Shown piece by piece: positions 33,658-41,478 of a stretch of 64,000 bases of DNA. A model generated the notes under the pieces. That model was not told the origin of the DNA. It saw nothing but the letters and a program-made list of their open reading frames with translations, and searched no databases. This DNA is from JAGCJX01 sp045638645 (GTDB lineage Bacteria; Bacteroidota; Bacteroidia; Bacteroidales; UBA932), in NCBI GenBank assembly GCA_045638645.1, contig JAZUBU010000002.1, positions 1 through 64,000 on the forward strand, in the 5' to 3' direction. Position 1 is the stretch's first letter. Each line of letters opens with the position of its first letter. The position numbers and the translations under genes were made by a program.

Positions 33658-34650
33658 CTACGGAACTTCAACCGCATTCAAGATTTCATCAATGATGTTT
33701 TCTGAGGTAATGTTTTCAGCTTCTGCCTCGTACGTCAAACCGATACGGTGACGCAAAACCTCATAACATACGGCACGCACATCTTCCGGAATCACATAAC
33801 CCCGTCTCTTGATGAATGCATACGCCTTCGCAGCCATCGCCAACGAGATGCTGGCACGCGGAGATCCACCGTACGCAATCAGGTCCTTGAGTTTACCCAA
33901 GCCGTACGCTTCCGGAGTCCGTGTAGCATACACGATGTCCACGATGTACCGTTCAATTTTCTCATCCATATAGACTTCCTTCACCAAGGCCCGTGCCCGT
34001 TCAATGTCTTCGGGTTTCAACACAGGACTCGCTTTCGGAAACGAACCGCTGTTGTTCATGCGGATAATCAGTTTTTCTTCCTCTTTTTTCGGATAGGTCA
34101 CCACCACTTTCAACATAAAACGGTCCACCTGCGCTTCCGGCAAGGGATAGGTTCCTTCCTGCTCAATCGGGTTTTGGGTTGCCATGACCAGGAAGGGTTT
34201 CGGCAGCGGGAAGGTTTCGTCCCCGATGGTCACCTGACGTTCCTGCATCGCCTCCAACAATGCCGACTGAACTTTGGCCGGAGAACGGTTGATTTCATCA
34301 GCCAGAACAAAATTCGCAAAAACAGGCCCCTTCTTGATTTGGAACTGTTCCGTTTTCTGACTATAAATCAAGGTTCCCAGAACATCCGCAGGAAGCAGGT
34401 CCGGTGTAAATTGTATCCGATTAAACTTGGCATCGACTGCCTGAGACAAGGTATTGATCGCCAATGTTTTTGCCAAACCGGGAACACCTTCCAACAAAAT
34501 ATGGCCATCTGCCAGCAAACCAATCAGTAGATTTTCCACCAAATGTTTCTGACCCACAATGACTTTGTTCATCTCCATGGTCAGCATATCCACGAACGCG
34601 CTTTCCTGCTGAATCCGATCGTTCAATTCTTTGATATTTACGTGATCCAT
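33658..34650 (-). CDS. moxR: MoxR-type AAA+ ATPase
   Basis: 330 residues of the MoxR AAA+ subfamily. Walker A is GVPGLAKT (55-62), Walker B is FVLADEINRSPAK (about 112-124), and the sensor region is VMATQNPIEQEGTYPLPEAQ. The C-terminal lid helices end at ILNAVEVP. It is thought to act as a chaperone-like ATPase for the VWA-domain Bat proteins encoded downstream. It is the first gene of the run moxR-DUF58-orf-batA-batBC-batD-batE, which is continuous to glmM and the NamZ gene. The promoter at 34693-34700 is shared, back to back, with truA. Confidence 0.95.
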   Translation of the reverse strand: MDHVNIKELNDRIQQESAFVDMLTMEMNKVIVGQKHLVENLLIGLLADGHILLEGVPGLAKTLAINTLSQAVDAKFNRIQFTPDLLPADVLGTLIYSQKTEQFQIKKGPVFANFVLADEINRSPAKVQSALLEAMQERQVTIGDETFPLPKPFLVMATQNPIEQEGTYPLPEAQVDRFMLKVVVTYPKKEEEKLIIRMNNSGSFPKASPVLKPEDIERARALVKEVYMDEKIERYIVDIVYATRTPEAYGLGKLKDLIAYGGSPRASISLAMAAKAYAFIKRRGYVIPEDVRAVCYEVLRHRIGLTYEAEAENITSENIIDEILNAVEVP

Positions 34651-34665
34651 ATCTAAATATTGTTG

Positions 34666-34673
34666 TATTTTTG
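34666..34673 (+). promoter_or_regulatory. -7 box for the truA-exbBD-tonB operon
   Basis: TATTTTTG, an exact -7 match, 42 bases before ATG 34716. It lies within the transcribed leader of the divergent moxR promoter. Confidence 0.5.
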
Positions 34674-34692
34674 TGCTTGATTCAAAATCTTA

Positions 34693-34700
34693 CAAATTTA
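34693..34700 (-). promoter_or_regulatory. -7 box for the moxR-bat operon
   Basis: Minus strand TAAATTTG, 42 bases before the moxR start. It overlaps in extent with the truA promoter, so the two operons may interfere with each other. Confidence 0.55.
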
Positions 34701-34715
34701 AGTATTCTTTTAGAA

Positions 34716-35534
34716 ATGCGGTATTTTATTTCACTCTCTTACTGCGGAACCCGCTTCTGCGGCTGGCAAATACAGCCCAATGCCCCCAGTATTGAAGGAG
34801 AAGTTGAAACAGCACTCACCAAGTTGTTAGGTACTCCCACCGATGTGGTCGGAGCCGGAAGGACCGATGCCGGCGTACACGCAATCCGGTACATCGCCCA
34901 TTTTGATGGCGTCCATCCGCTCCTGGATACCGAGCCGGCCAAATTGTGCTACAAATTAAATGCCATTTTACCCAAAGACATCAGCGTTCACCACATTGGA
35001 CGCATGCACGACGAAGCCCACGCACGTTTTGATGCAACCTCCCGGGAATACCTTTACTTCCTGCATTTGGACAAGGACCCCTTCCTGAGCCAAAGCTCGT
35101 GGTACTGCAAATTTGATTTGGATTTTGAGGCGATGAATCAGGCTGCCCAATACCTGCTTGGCAAACACGATTTCAGTTGCTTTGAAAAGGTCAACGGAGG
35201 CAATGCCACATCCATCTGCGAACTCACCCACGCCGAATGGAAAGCCTACCGCCCGCACTTCTTGGGAGACAGAGCGGCACAATTCTTGTCGGATTCCGAA
35301 AAATATCCTTATTTTGTGTTTTCGATTCGAGCCAACCGCTTTCTCCGGAACATGGTCCGGGCCATTGTCGGTTCGCTCATTGAAATTGGAAGAGGAAAAC
35401 ACAAGCCGGAATGGATCCTGGAACTGCTCCAGGAAGGAAACCGTTCTGCAGCCGGACAATCGGTTCCGGGACACGCACTGTTTTTGTCAGACGTGCAGTA
35501 CCCCTACCCCCTCCCTTGGGAAAATGAAAAATAA
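34716..35534 (+). CDS. truA: tRNA pseudouridine(38-40) synthase TruA
   Basis: 272 residues from ATG 34716 (MRYFISLSYCGTRFCGWQIQ). It isomerises uridines 38-40 in the tRNA anticodon arm. The catalytic aspartate lies in GRTDAGVHAIRYIAHFD (about residue 52), and RANRFLRNMVRAIVGSLIEI is the conserved C-terminal motif. A start at 34671 would fall inside the promoter box. It leads an operon with exbB after a 12-base gap. Confidence 0.96.
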   Translation: MRYFISLSYCGTRFCGWQIQPNAPSIEGEVETALTKLLGTPTDVVGAGRTDAGVHAIRYIAHFDGVHPLLDTEPAKLCYKLNAILPKDISVHHIGRMHDEAHARFDATSREYLYFLHLDKDPFLSQSSWYCKFDLDFEAMNQAAQYLLGKHDFSCFEKVNGGNATSICELTHAEWKAYRPHFLGDRAAQFLSDSEKYPYFVFSIRANRFLRNMVRAIVGSLIEIGRGKHKPEWILELLQEGNRSAAGQSVPGHALFLSDVQYPYPLPWENEK

Positions 35535-35546
35535 ATAAAACGTACT

Positions 35547-36248
35547 ATGTTATTGACTTTGCTACAAATCGATCCGGAATTGGCAGGCGCAGCAATGGAA
35601 GCCGCCGTTCAACAAGAAGAATTGTCTTTCTCGCTGATTCAAATGGCCCTCAAAGGCGGTTGGTTGATGATTCCCCTGCTTTTGCTCTCCATCATGGCCA
35701 TCTACATCTTCGGCGAGCGCTGGTGGGCCATCCGCAAATCCGCACAAAATGACCCCAACTTTATGAACGAGATCCACGACGCCATCCACCAAGGTCGCAT
35801 CAACACCGCCTTGGACCTCTGCCGCCGTTCCGAATCCCCGATTGCCCGCATGATTGAAAAAGGTATTGAACGCATCGGCCGTCCCCTCTCCGACATCCAA
35901 GCTGCCGTTGAAAACATTGGCAACGTGGAAGTAGCCCGTTTGGAAAAAGGTCTTCCGATGTTGGCAACCATCGCTGGGGGTGCTCCGATGATTGGTTTCT
36001 TGGGTACCGTTATGGGGATGATCCAAGCCTTCTTCAATATGGCACAAGCCGGTAACAACATCGACATTTCTCTCCTCTCCGGAGGTATTTACACCGCAAT
36101 GGTCACCACCGTTGCCGGTCTGTTCGTCGGTATCTTGGCGTACTTCGGATACAACTTCCTCACCGCCAAAATTTCGGACTTGATCTTCAAAATGGAAAGC
36201 AACACCATCGAGTTCATGGACTTGCTCCACGAACCCTCTGAAAAATAA
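35547..36248 (+). CDS. exbB: ExbB/TolQ/MotA-family proton channel protein
   Basis: 233 residues. A short N-terminal segment is followed by helix 1 (about 32-52, GGWLMIPLLLLSIMAIYIFG), a cytoplasmic loop, and the paired conserved helices at about 135-160 (LPMLATIAGGAPMIGFLGTV, MGMIQAFFNMA) and 175-205 (GGIYTAMVTTVAGLFVGILAYFGYNF). With ExbD it uses the proton gradient to drive TonB. It is followed by exbD after 11 bases and tonB after that, so this is a complete energising module. The module presumably serves the outer-membrane transporters of the cell, none of which is encoded directly beside it. Confidence 0.93.
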   Translation: MLLTLLQIDPELAGAAMEAAVQQEELSFSLIQMALKGGWLMIPLLLLSIMAIYIFGERWWAIRKSAQNDPNFMNEIHDAIHQGRINTALDLCRRSESPIARMIEKGIERIGRPLSDIQAAVENIGNVEVARLEKGLPMLATIAGGAPMIGFLGTVMGMIQAFFNMAQAGNNIDISLLSGGIYTAMVTTVAGLFVGILAYFGYNFLTAKISDLIFKMESNTIEFMDLLHEPSEK

Positions 36249-36259
36249 GGAGTTCAACC

Positions 36260-36673
36260 ATGGCCATCAAACGCAGAACCAAAGTTGACCCGTCCTTCTC
36301 GATGTCGTCCATGACCGACATCGTTTTCCTGTTGCTGATCTTCTTCCTGGTAACCTCTACCTTGGTCAATCCCAATGCGCTGAAGCTCCTGCTTCCCAAA
36401 AGCACCAACCAGGTAGCTGCCAAAGCAACCGTCAGCGTATCCATCAAGCACCACCAAAAGAATGACAACTTCTCGTTCCACATCAACGGACGCCAGAAGC
36501 CGATTTCTTTTGAAGAAGTGGAAGCCCAATTGCAAGAACTGCTGCAAGAGAACGAAGACCCGACCTTCTCCATTTATGCGGACAAAACCGTCCCTGTGGA
36601 ACACGTGGTCAACCTGATGAACATTGCCAAACGCAACAAATTCAAAGTCATTCTGGCTACATCACCAGAATAG
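36260..36673 (+). CDS. exbD: ExbD/TolR-family protein
   Basis: 137 residues. A single N-terminal helix (about 20-38, DIVFLLLIFFLVTSTLV) carries the essential proton-carrying Asp20. The periplasmic domain ends FSIYADKTVPVEHVVNLMNI, then AKRNKFKVILAT, matching ExbD. It works with ExbB in the inner membrane. 11 bases from exbB and 19 bases to tonB. Confidence 0.95.
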   Translation: MAIKRRTKVDPSFSMSSMTDIVFLLLIFFLVTSTLVNPNALKLLLPKSTNQVAAKATVSVSIKHHQKNDNFSFHINGRQKPISFEEVEAQLQELLQENEDPTFSIYADKTVPVEHVVNLMNIAKRNKFKVILATSPE

Positions 36674-36692
36674 GCCCCAACCCCAAGAAGCT

Positions 36693-37472
36693 ATGAACAA
36701 AGACAGCATGAAATACGCATCCCCTTTTGACCGCAAGGCCCGCCTCTACGGGGGCATCTTTGCGGTGGCTTTTCATGCTACCTTGCTGGGCATCACCAGT
36801 CACGCCGGATTCAAATACATCTATCCCCCGCCACCGGAGCAAGGCATCCTGCTGGAATTCATCGAAGAAGAACAGCCCAAGCCCATCCAAGTACAAAGCG
36901 GCCGACAACCCCGTGCGGTTGAAGCCACTCCCAAAGAAGACGTTCGCTTGGTACAGCGTTCGGAAGCCCAATTGGAAGGCGTTGCAGAAAACCGTGGGGT
37001 TGAAACCACCATGGGTAACGAAGGCGATGTAGCGCTACCCGAGCCCGAACGCAAAAAAGAAATCAACCGTCGCGCCCTTTTCTCCAGCGCGAAAAACAAA
37101 CAGGACTCCTTGGCGGCACAAGTTGCCGAGACTGTCAGCGACGCCCTTACGGCCGGCCACTCCCAAGGCAACACGGAAGTTGGCAATGTTGAAGGAGCCC
37201 CGCAAGCCCAACTCAAAGGCCGTAGCGTGATGGGCGACCTTCCCCTTCCGCAATACGTATCCGAAGTCTCCGGAAAGGTCGTTGTAACCATCCGCGTGGA
37301 CCAATACGGCAAGGTCCTCAGCGCCATTCCCGGCGCCAAAGGCACTACCCTCCAGGACAAAGCCACCTGGGAAGCGGCGAAAAAAGCAGCGTTGGACGCA
37401 AAATTCAACATTGCATCCAACGCTCCTACGGTACAAGAAGGCACCATTACCTACGTCTTCCAACTGAAGTAA
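36693..37472 (+). CDS. tonB: TonB-family energy transducer
   Basis: 259 residues from ATG 36693; a longer reading from 36624 would overlap exbD by 50 bases. One N-terminal helix (about 19-42) contains the conserved histidine (His28, in VAFHATLLGI). YPPPPEQ begins the periplasmic linker, which is rich in charged residues rather than a long Pro-Lys spacer. The C-terminal domain (about 190-259; VSGKVVVTIRVDQYGKVLSA) has the TonB fold, with the end VQEGTITYVFQLK. It transmits the ExbBD force to TonB-dependent outer-membrane transporters. The first 15 residues carry no obvious extra domain. Confidence 0.9.
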   Translation: MNKDSMKYASPFDRKARLYGGIFAVAFHATLLGITSHAGFKYIYPPPPEQGILLEFIEEEQPKPIQVQSGRQPRAVEATPKEDVRLVQRSEAQLEGVAENRGVETTMGNEGDVALPEPERKKEINRRALFSSAKNKQDSLAAQVAETVSDALTAGHSQGNTEVGNVEGAPQAQLKGRSVMGDLPLPQYVSEVSGKVVVTIRVDQYGKVLSAIPGAKGTTLQDKATWEAAKKAALDAKFNIASNAPTVQEGTITYVFQLK

Positions 37473-37510
37473 GTGCCGCTAAACTTCTCAGGTGAGCCCC
37501 CCTTTCCAAA

Positions 37511-38023
37511 CTAAAGGAGCCAGACCCCAAAACTAAAATAAAGCCCCACGCGAGGCTGCATACCCCGATTCTGGAAGGCACAATACCGTGTTCCGATACT
37601 CAGGTAGGGAACCGCTTTGCCATAAGTCTTTCCTCCGAAACGCAGTCCCAAATCGGCATAATAGTGATCCATATCACTCTCCTCCAGCGTCAGACCGCCC
37701 GTGAGGTTCAACTCCATCCGCCATTTGTCAGTATCCAGGAGATTGTAACCGGCATTCAGCCCCAAGGTTGGGGTATCGCGGTAGGTGTTATAGACCGGGA
37801 GTTCTCCAGGCAACAGAAACACATTGAGCTCCAACGGTAAGCGTAACGACAGGCCGTTTGCAAACGTACATCCGGGTGCCACCGAAAAGTCAAAGGAATG
37901 GCACGGCGATTCCCCATAAAGGTCCAAAAACCGGGTCTCCACACTGGAAGAAAACCACAACTTTGATTGAGCTGACAGACTTACCGACAAGACAAACAAA
38001 AGCAAACAAAAAATTCTCCTCAT
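37511..38023 (-). CDS. Small secreted, barrel-like hypothetical protein
   Basis: 170 residues. A signal peptide (about 1-18, ending SVSLSAQ) is followed by alternating polar/aromatic beta strands (LWFSSSVETRFLDLYGE, LRLPLELNVFLLPGELPVY, WRMELNLTGGLTLEES), and the chain ends in VGLYFSFGVWLL, the kind of final strand seen in small outer-membrane beta-barrels. I do not recognise a family and assign no function. It is convergent with tonB, 38 bases away. It has no -7 box immediately upstream; the nearest minus-strand match is at 38217-38224. Confidence 0.75.
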   Translation of the reverse strand: MRRIFCLLLFVLSVSLSAQSKLWFSSSVETRFLDLYGESPCHSFDFSVAPGCTFANGLSLRLPLELNVFLLPGELPVYNTYRDTPTLGLNAGYNLLDTDKWRMELNLTGGLTLEESDMDHYYADLGLRFGGKTYGKAVPYLSIGTRYCAFQNRGMQPRVGLYFSFGVWLL

Positions 38024-38216
38024 GCTTGATAAATTTTAAGAAACCTAATATTACAAAAATCTAAGAACAGTCTCACTAAGAGATGAACAATATACCAGAG
38101 ATGTCCAATTAAGCCCGAGAAAAATTTTGTAATTGCCGAATGCACTTGCAGATGTAAGCATCAATGAGGAGGCTAGCCTTGTTACCACAACGAATCACCG
38201 CTTGTACATTCGCATA

Positions 38217-38224
38217 CAAATATA
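38217..38224 (-). promoter_or_regulatory. Distant -7 box upstream of the barrel-like protein gene
   Basis: Minus strand TATATTTG. It would give a leader of roughly 185 bases for the gene starting at 38023, or a separate small transcript. No clear -33 TTTG. Confidence 0.35.
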
Positions 38225-38353
38225 AAAAATCCTAACAATTTCACACAATCAACCTCAAAATTGTATAAATAAATTCTATAATACAGCCCCGTTTCCAACC
38301 ATCAGGATAAATTCTAGACCAACTCCATCAAACGCACCCACGCTGAGCATACC

Positions 38354-38386
38354 AAAAAGGAAGGCCAACCCCGGGGCTGGCCTTCC
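38354..38386 (-). terminator. Terminator after the 960-residue lipoprotein gene
   Basis: Hairpin GGAAGGCCA-CCCC / GGGG-TGGCCTTCC (38359-38386, with one internal mismatch) followed on the minus strand by TTTTT, about 30 bases after the stop. Confidence 0.85.
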
Positions 38387-38415
38387 ATAGGATTTTTATC
38401 GATTCGGATCAACGA

Positions 38416-41298
38416 TTATTTTTGACCGCGAATCATCTTCAAGTAGCTTTCTTTGTTTTCCTTGAATTTTTCCAAGTTCACAAAGTGGTAATCTACTTGT
38501 TGGAATTCAACCGGTTTCTTACCCAAGAAGCTGGCACGAGCGTAGGGTCTGTTCGGGAGTACCACTTTGGCTACTTGTTGACGAGCCGGAGCCGGCGCAG
38601 CAGCAGCTTGGCTTTCTTCGCCATTCCATCCACGGGTCAGAACCACTTCCGAAATCACTTGGTATTCCATGATGGATACACCGTAGTTATCGTAAGCCAC
38701 GTTGGGATAGATATCGATATCATACCAGTTGCAAGGTTTCATGGTCAACGTGTTCTTGTCTGCAGAAACTTCTACCGGGAATGCCGGCCAAGCATCTTCT
38801 TCAGAAGCCGGACCGAAGGTAGTAGCGCTCCAGTCTTCAGCAATACCCGCCATGTAGAACGGATAGTAATAATACCAGTTGGACATCGGGTAAAGACGTT
38901 CGCTGTTGAAAGGAGCGGTTACATTACCGTTTTCATCCACTTCCAGATACCATTTTTGACCAAAGTCATAGAACAACGCGGCATTGTTGTATGCACTGTA
39001 GTCCTCCATAGTGAAGAGTTCGTAAGGAGTTGCGCTCGGCAATTGACCTTCCCAAGTAGCGGCAAAGTCATAACCCAAGCAAACCATGCGGTTTTGGCCA
39101 CGAACGTCGTCTTCAAAGATTTTGCTTTCTTGTTTGAAGTTTTCGTACAATGCATCGGTTTCTTCACGGGACAAGCCAGCTTGTTCGTAGATAGCATACA
39201 CATCTTCGCTCAAAGTTTCCGGATAGTACGGGTTACCGATAACGACTTTGGTTGACATTTCTGTTTCGAAATAATCATATTCGAAGGTATCGTAGTTGTA
39301 CTCACTGGTCAGAACGGTAGCGGTTGCAGTCCATTCACCTTCCAGTTCGGTGAACAAAGTAGATTCTACGCGATCTTTTGCGGGCAAACGAGGAGTCGTG
39401 TTATCGGCGATAGCTTGGCAACCTTCAGCGTCCAAATCTTCCATGGTTCCTTCCCAGTTTTCACCGCCTACTACCAAACGGGAGGTGTAGTTCGGCAATG
39501 AGGTAAAGCTCATATCCAAACCGGCATCACTGTTCATCATCTCAACCTCTTCCTCCGTCAGTTCGTTACCATAAGAATCCATCAAATCATTGTAACCGGA
39601 CCATTGCAGTTCATTTTCCCAGTCACGGATGTAGTTGAGCGCATAGCGAGCGTAAGTTACGTCCTTGTTGGGTGCCTTTACATTGAACCATACATGGTAA
39701 GGATCGTCTTCTTTTTGAATCGGGGTAACCACAACGGTCGGTGCAGGCTCGGTCGGTGCAGGCAGGTTGACAGCATGCATTTCAAAGCATTGGCTGGTAC
39801 CGTTTTCATCACCCATACCCACAGCCAAAATATAATAAGTATCTTCCGGATACATTTCCCAGAAGAAGTCGAGCAGGTTCAATTGTACAGGACCACGCAA
39901 ACTCATCGCACCATTCATGTAGGCTGCATTGTATGAAGTGGTGTACCATTGCAAGAGGTCTTCGTTGTCGTTCAGGTAAGGCAAGATCGCATACAAGGTA
40001 TAGGAATCCAACACCAGCACACAATATTGCAACACTTCCGGATCCGGATCAAAGGTTACAAAACCGCCTTTGGGAGTCAAACCGGAATCATCGTAGTTCA
40101 AGCTGGCATCCAACACGGTCGGCTGTTTCAAGGTAATAACTTCGTTATGGTAGAAACCTGACCAGTAAGAAGTTTCATCATAAGCCATTTGACGCGGCTG
40201 AACAGAACCATTGTAATAGTCATCAATGAAACCTTCGTAGTCAAACATCCATTCGTACCAGCCTTGGCCCCAACCATAGTCACTTTCACCCCAACCGAAT
40301 TCTCCGAAAAGAATCACTTCCGGTTGACCGGGAACGATGGGATCGTAGTAGGTCATATAAGCACCTTCGTATTCATCAAAGATCGGATCACCGTTTGCAT
40401 CACGGATCAACGAATTCTCTTCGTTTGCGATGAAAGTGGTATCGTTAAAGAAGTAAGAAGGATAAACTTCAGAGTTGTTGTTCAAGAATTCTGCATCCGT
40501 GGTATAACCAAAGAATGATTCCTTGTTCATGTTGTAAGTAGCCAAGTCGCTAAAGCCCCAACGGATTACGTTACCGGCTTCCTTAGCAGATTCCGGCACG
40601 CGTACACGCACTTTGAACTCACGGTAATCAATGTCATAAACAGCAACGTCCGATTCGCTGTCCAAAGTAGTGAATTCCAAGGTCGGAATTTCAGCAACAT
40701 ATTGGTTTTCAGCGATACGAGCTGCAAAGTAAGCTACGTATTCGGTGTTGAAAGACAAATCTTCTACAGTTACAGGGGTTTCACCATCTTCGCAGGTCAC
40801 TACGGTACCATCAGCGTAGATTTCTGCAGGATTTTCGTAGGTACCTTCAGTAGCTACTACGTAAGCAAAATCCATTACGTGTTCAGCGGTTACCACTGCG
40901 GTGAAAGAAGTTTGACCAACTTCTTCCATAACAACAGAGAACACGGGTTGAGCTGCAACAGAGATCGACAAGGTTGCCCATTCAGATGCCAGATAAGCTG
41001 CATTTTTGGAAGTAGCTTTCACTTTGAAAGAATAAGTACCTGCAGCCATGTTGGTGAAAGAAGCTTTCAGGTCTTCGGTTGTCACCGCTTCTTGTTCGTC
41101 CAATTGGTAGGTGTAGCTGTCCGCATGTTCAACAGCTGCCCATGCTACCGTAAAAGCATCAGACGTCAGCGTCTCAATCGTAGGAACCGGGGTTCCTAAT
41201 TGGGTAGGATCGGTCTTTTCTTCCGGATCACAACCCACAGCAGTCATGACTGCCAGGGAAACACAAGCCAGTGTTTTCCACAAATTTTTGAACTTCAT
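38416..41298 (-). CDS. Large fibronectin-type surface lipoprotein
   Basis: 960 residues. A lipoprotein signal ends TAVGC, with Cys23 the lipidated residue. Residues about 33-115 form a fibronectin-type module (PTIETLTSDAFTVAWAAVE, ASEWATLSISV). More beta modules follow (VVMEEVGQTSFTAVVTAEHV). The central and C-terminal parts are unusually rich in Tyr, Trp, Asp and Glu, with no catalytic motif that I recognise. The N-terminal module closely resembles that of the lipoprotein gene at 50144. Likely exported to the cell surface, with a binding or structural role by inference. It is monocistronic, with its own promoter and a strong terminator. Confidence 0.85.
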   Translation of the reverse strand: MKFKNLWKTLACVSLAVMTAVGCDPEEKTDPTQLGTPVPTIETLTSDAFTVAWAAVEHADSYTYQLDEQEAVTTEDLKASFTNMAAGTYSFKVKATSKNAAYLASEWATLSISVAAQPVFSVVMEEVGQTSFTAVVTAEHVMDFAYVVATEGTYENPAEIYADGTVVTCEDGETPVTVEDLSFNTEYVAYFAARIAENQYVAEIPTLEFTTLDSESDVAVYDIDYREFKVRVRVPESAKEAGNVIRWGFSDLATYNMNKESFFGYTTDAEFLNNNSEVYPSYFFNDTTFIANEENSLIRDANGDPIFDEYEGAYMTYYDPIVPGQPEVILFGEFGWGESDYGWGQGWYEWMFDYEGFIDDYYNGSVQPRQMAYDETSYWSGFYHNEVITLKQPTVLDASLNYDDSGLTPKGGFVTFDPDPEVLQYCVLVLDSYTLYAILPYLNDNEDLLQWYTTSYNAAYMNGAMSLRGPVQLNLLDFFWEMYPEDTYYILAVGMGDENGTSQCFEMHAVNLPAPTEPAPTVVVTPIQKEDDPYHVWFNVKAPNKDVTYARYALNYIRDWENELQWSGYNDLMDSYGNELTEEEVEMMNSDAGLDMSFTSLPNYTSRLVVGGENWEGTMEDLDAEGCQAIADNTTPRLPAKDRVESTLFTELEGEWTATATVLTSEYNYDTFEYDYFETEMSTKVVIGNPYYPETLSEDVYAIYEQAGLSREETDALYENFKQESKIFEDDVRGQNRMVCLGYDFAATWEGQLPSATPYELFTMEDYSAYNNAALFYDFGQKWYLEVDENGNVTAPFNSERLYPMSNWYYYYPFYMAGIAEDWSATTFGPASEEDAWPAFPVEVSADKNTLTMKPCNWYDIDIYPNVAYDNYGVSIMEYQVISEVVLTRGWNGEESQAAAAPAPARQQVAKVVLPNRPYARASFLGKKPVEFQQVDYHFVNLEKFKENKESYLKMIRGQK

Positions 41299-41360
41299 AA
41301 GTTAAAATAATAAGGTTTATAAAAGGTTAAATATGTATCCAATTTAGGATAAATAACGGA

Positions 41361-41368
41361 CAAAAATA
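41361..41368 (-). promoter_or_regulatory. -7 box for the 960-residue lipoprotein gene
   Basis: Minus strand TATTTTTG, 62 bases before the start. A TTTTTCG rather than TTTG is found near -33. The rest of 41299-41478 is AT-rich and empty. Confidence 0.5.
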
Positions 41369-41478
41369 GATGGTTTGTTCGAAAAATGCAACTTATAACT
41401 ATCTAATTTTCTTGTAGGTTAGGTTTTTTATTTATTGGTTTTTTAATTATAAAAAAGTGTCGGTAAAAATTAATAAAA

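Larger units (their letters stand above)
38024..38415. other. 392-base AT-rich intergenic region
   Basis: Between two minus-strand genes. It holds the terminator of the large lipoprotein gene (38354-38386) and a minus-strand TATATTTG box (38217-38224) about 190 bases before the next gene. A perfect 10-base palindrome AGGCTAGCCT lies at 38170-38179. Short minus-strand reading frames, including one of 36 codons, have no supporting features. I find no RNA family that I recognise. Confidence 0.5.

Noticed and set aside
38049..38158. A 36-codon minus-strand frame in the intergenic region
   Set aside because: No ribosome site, no signal or domain, and length typical of chance frames.
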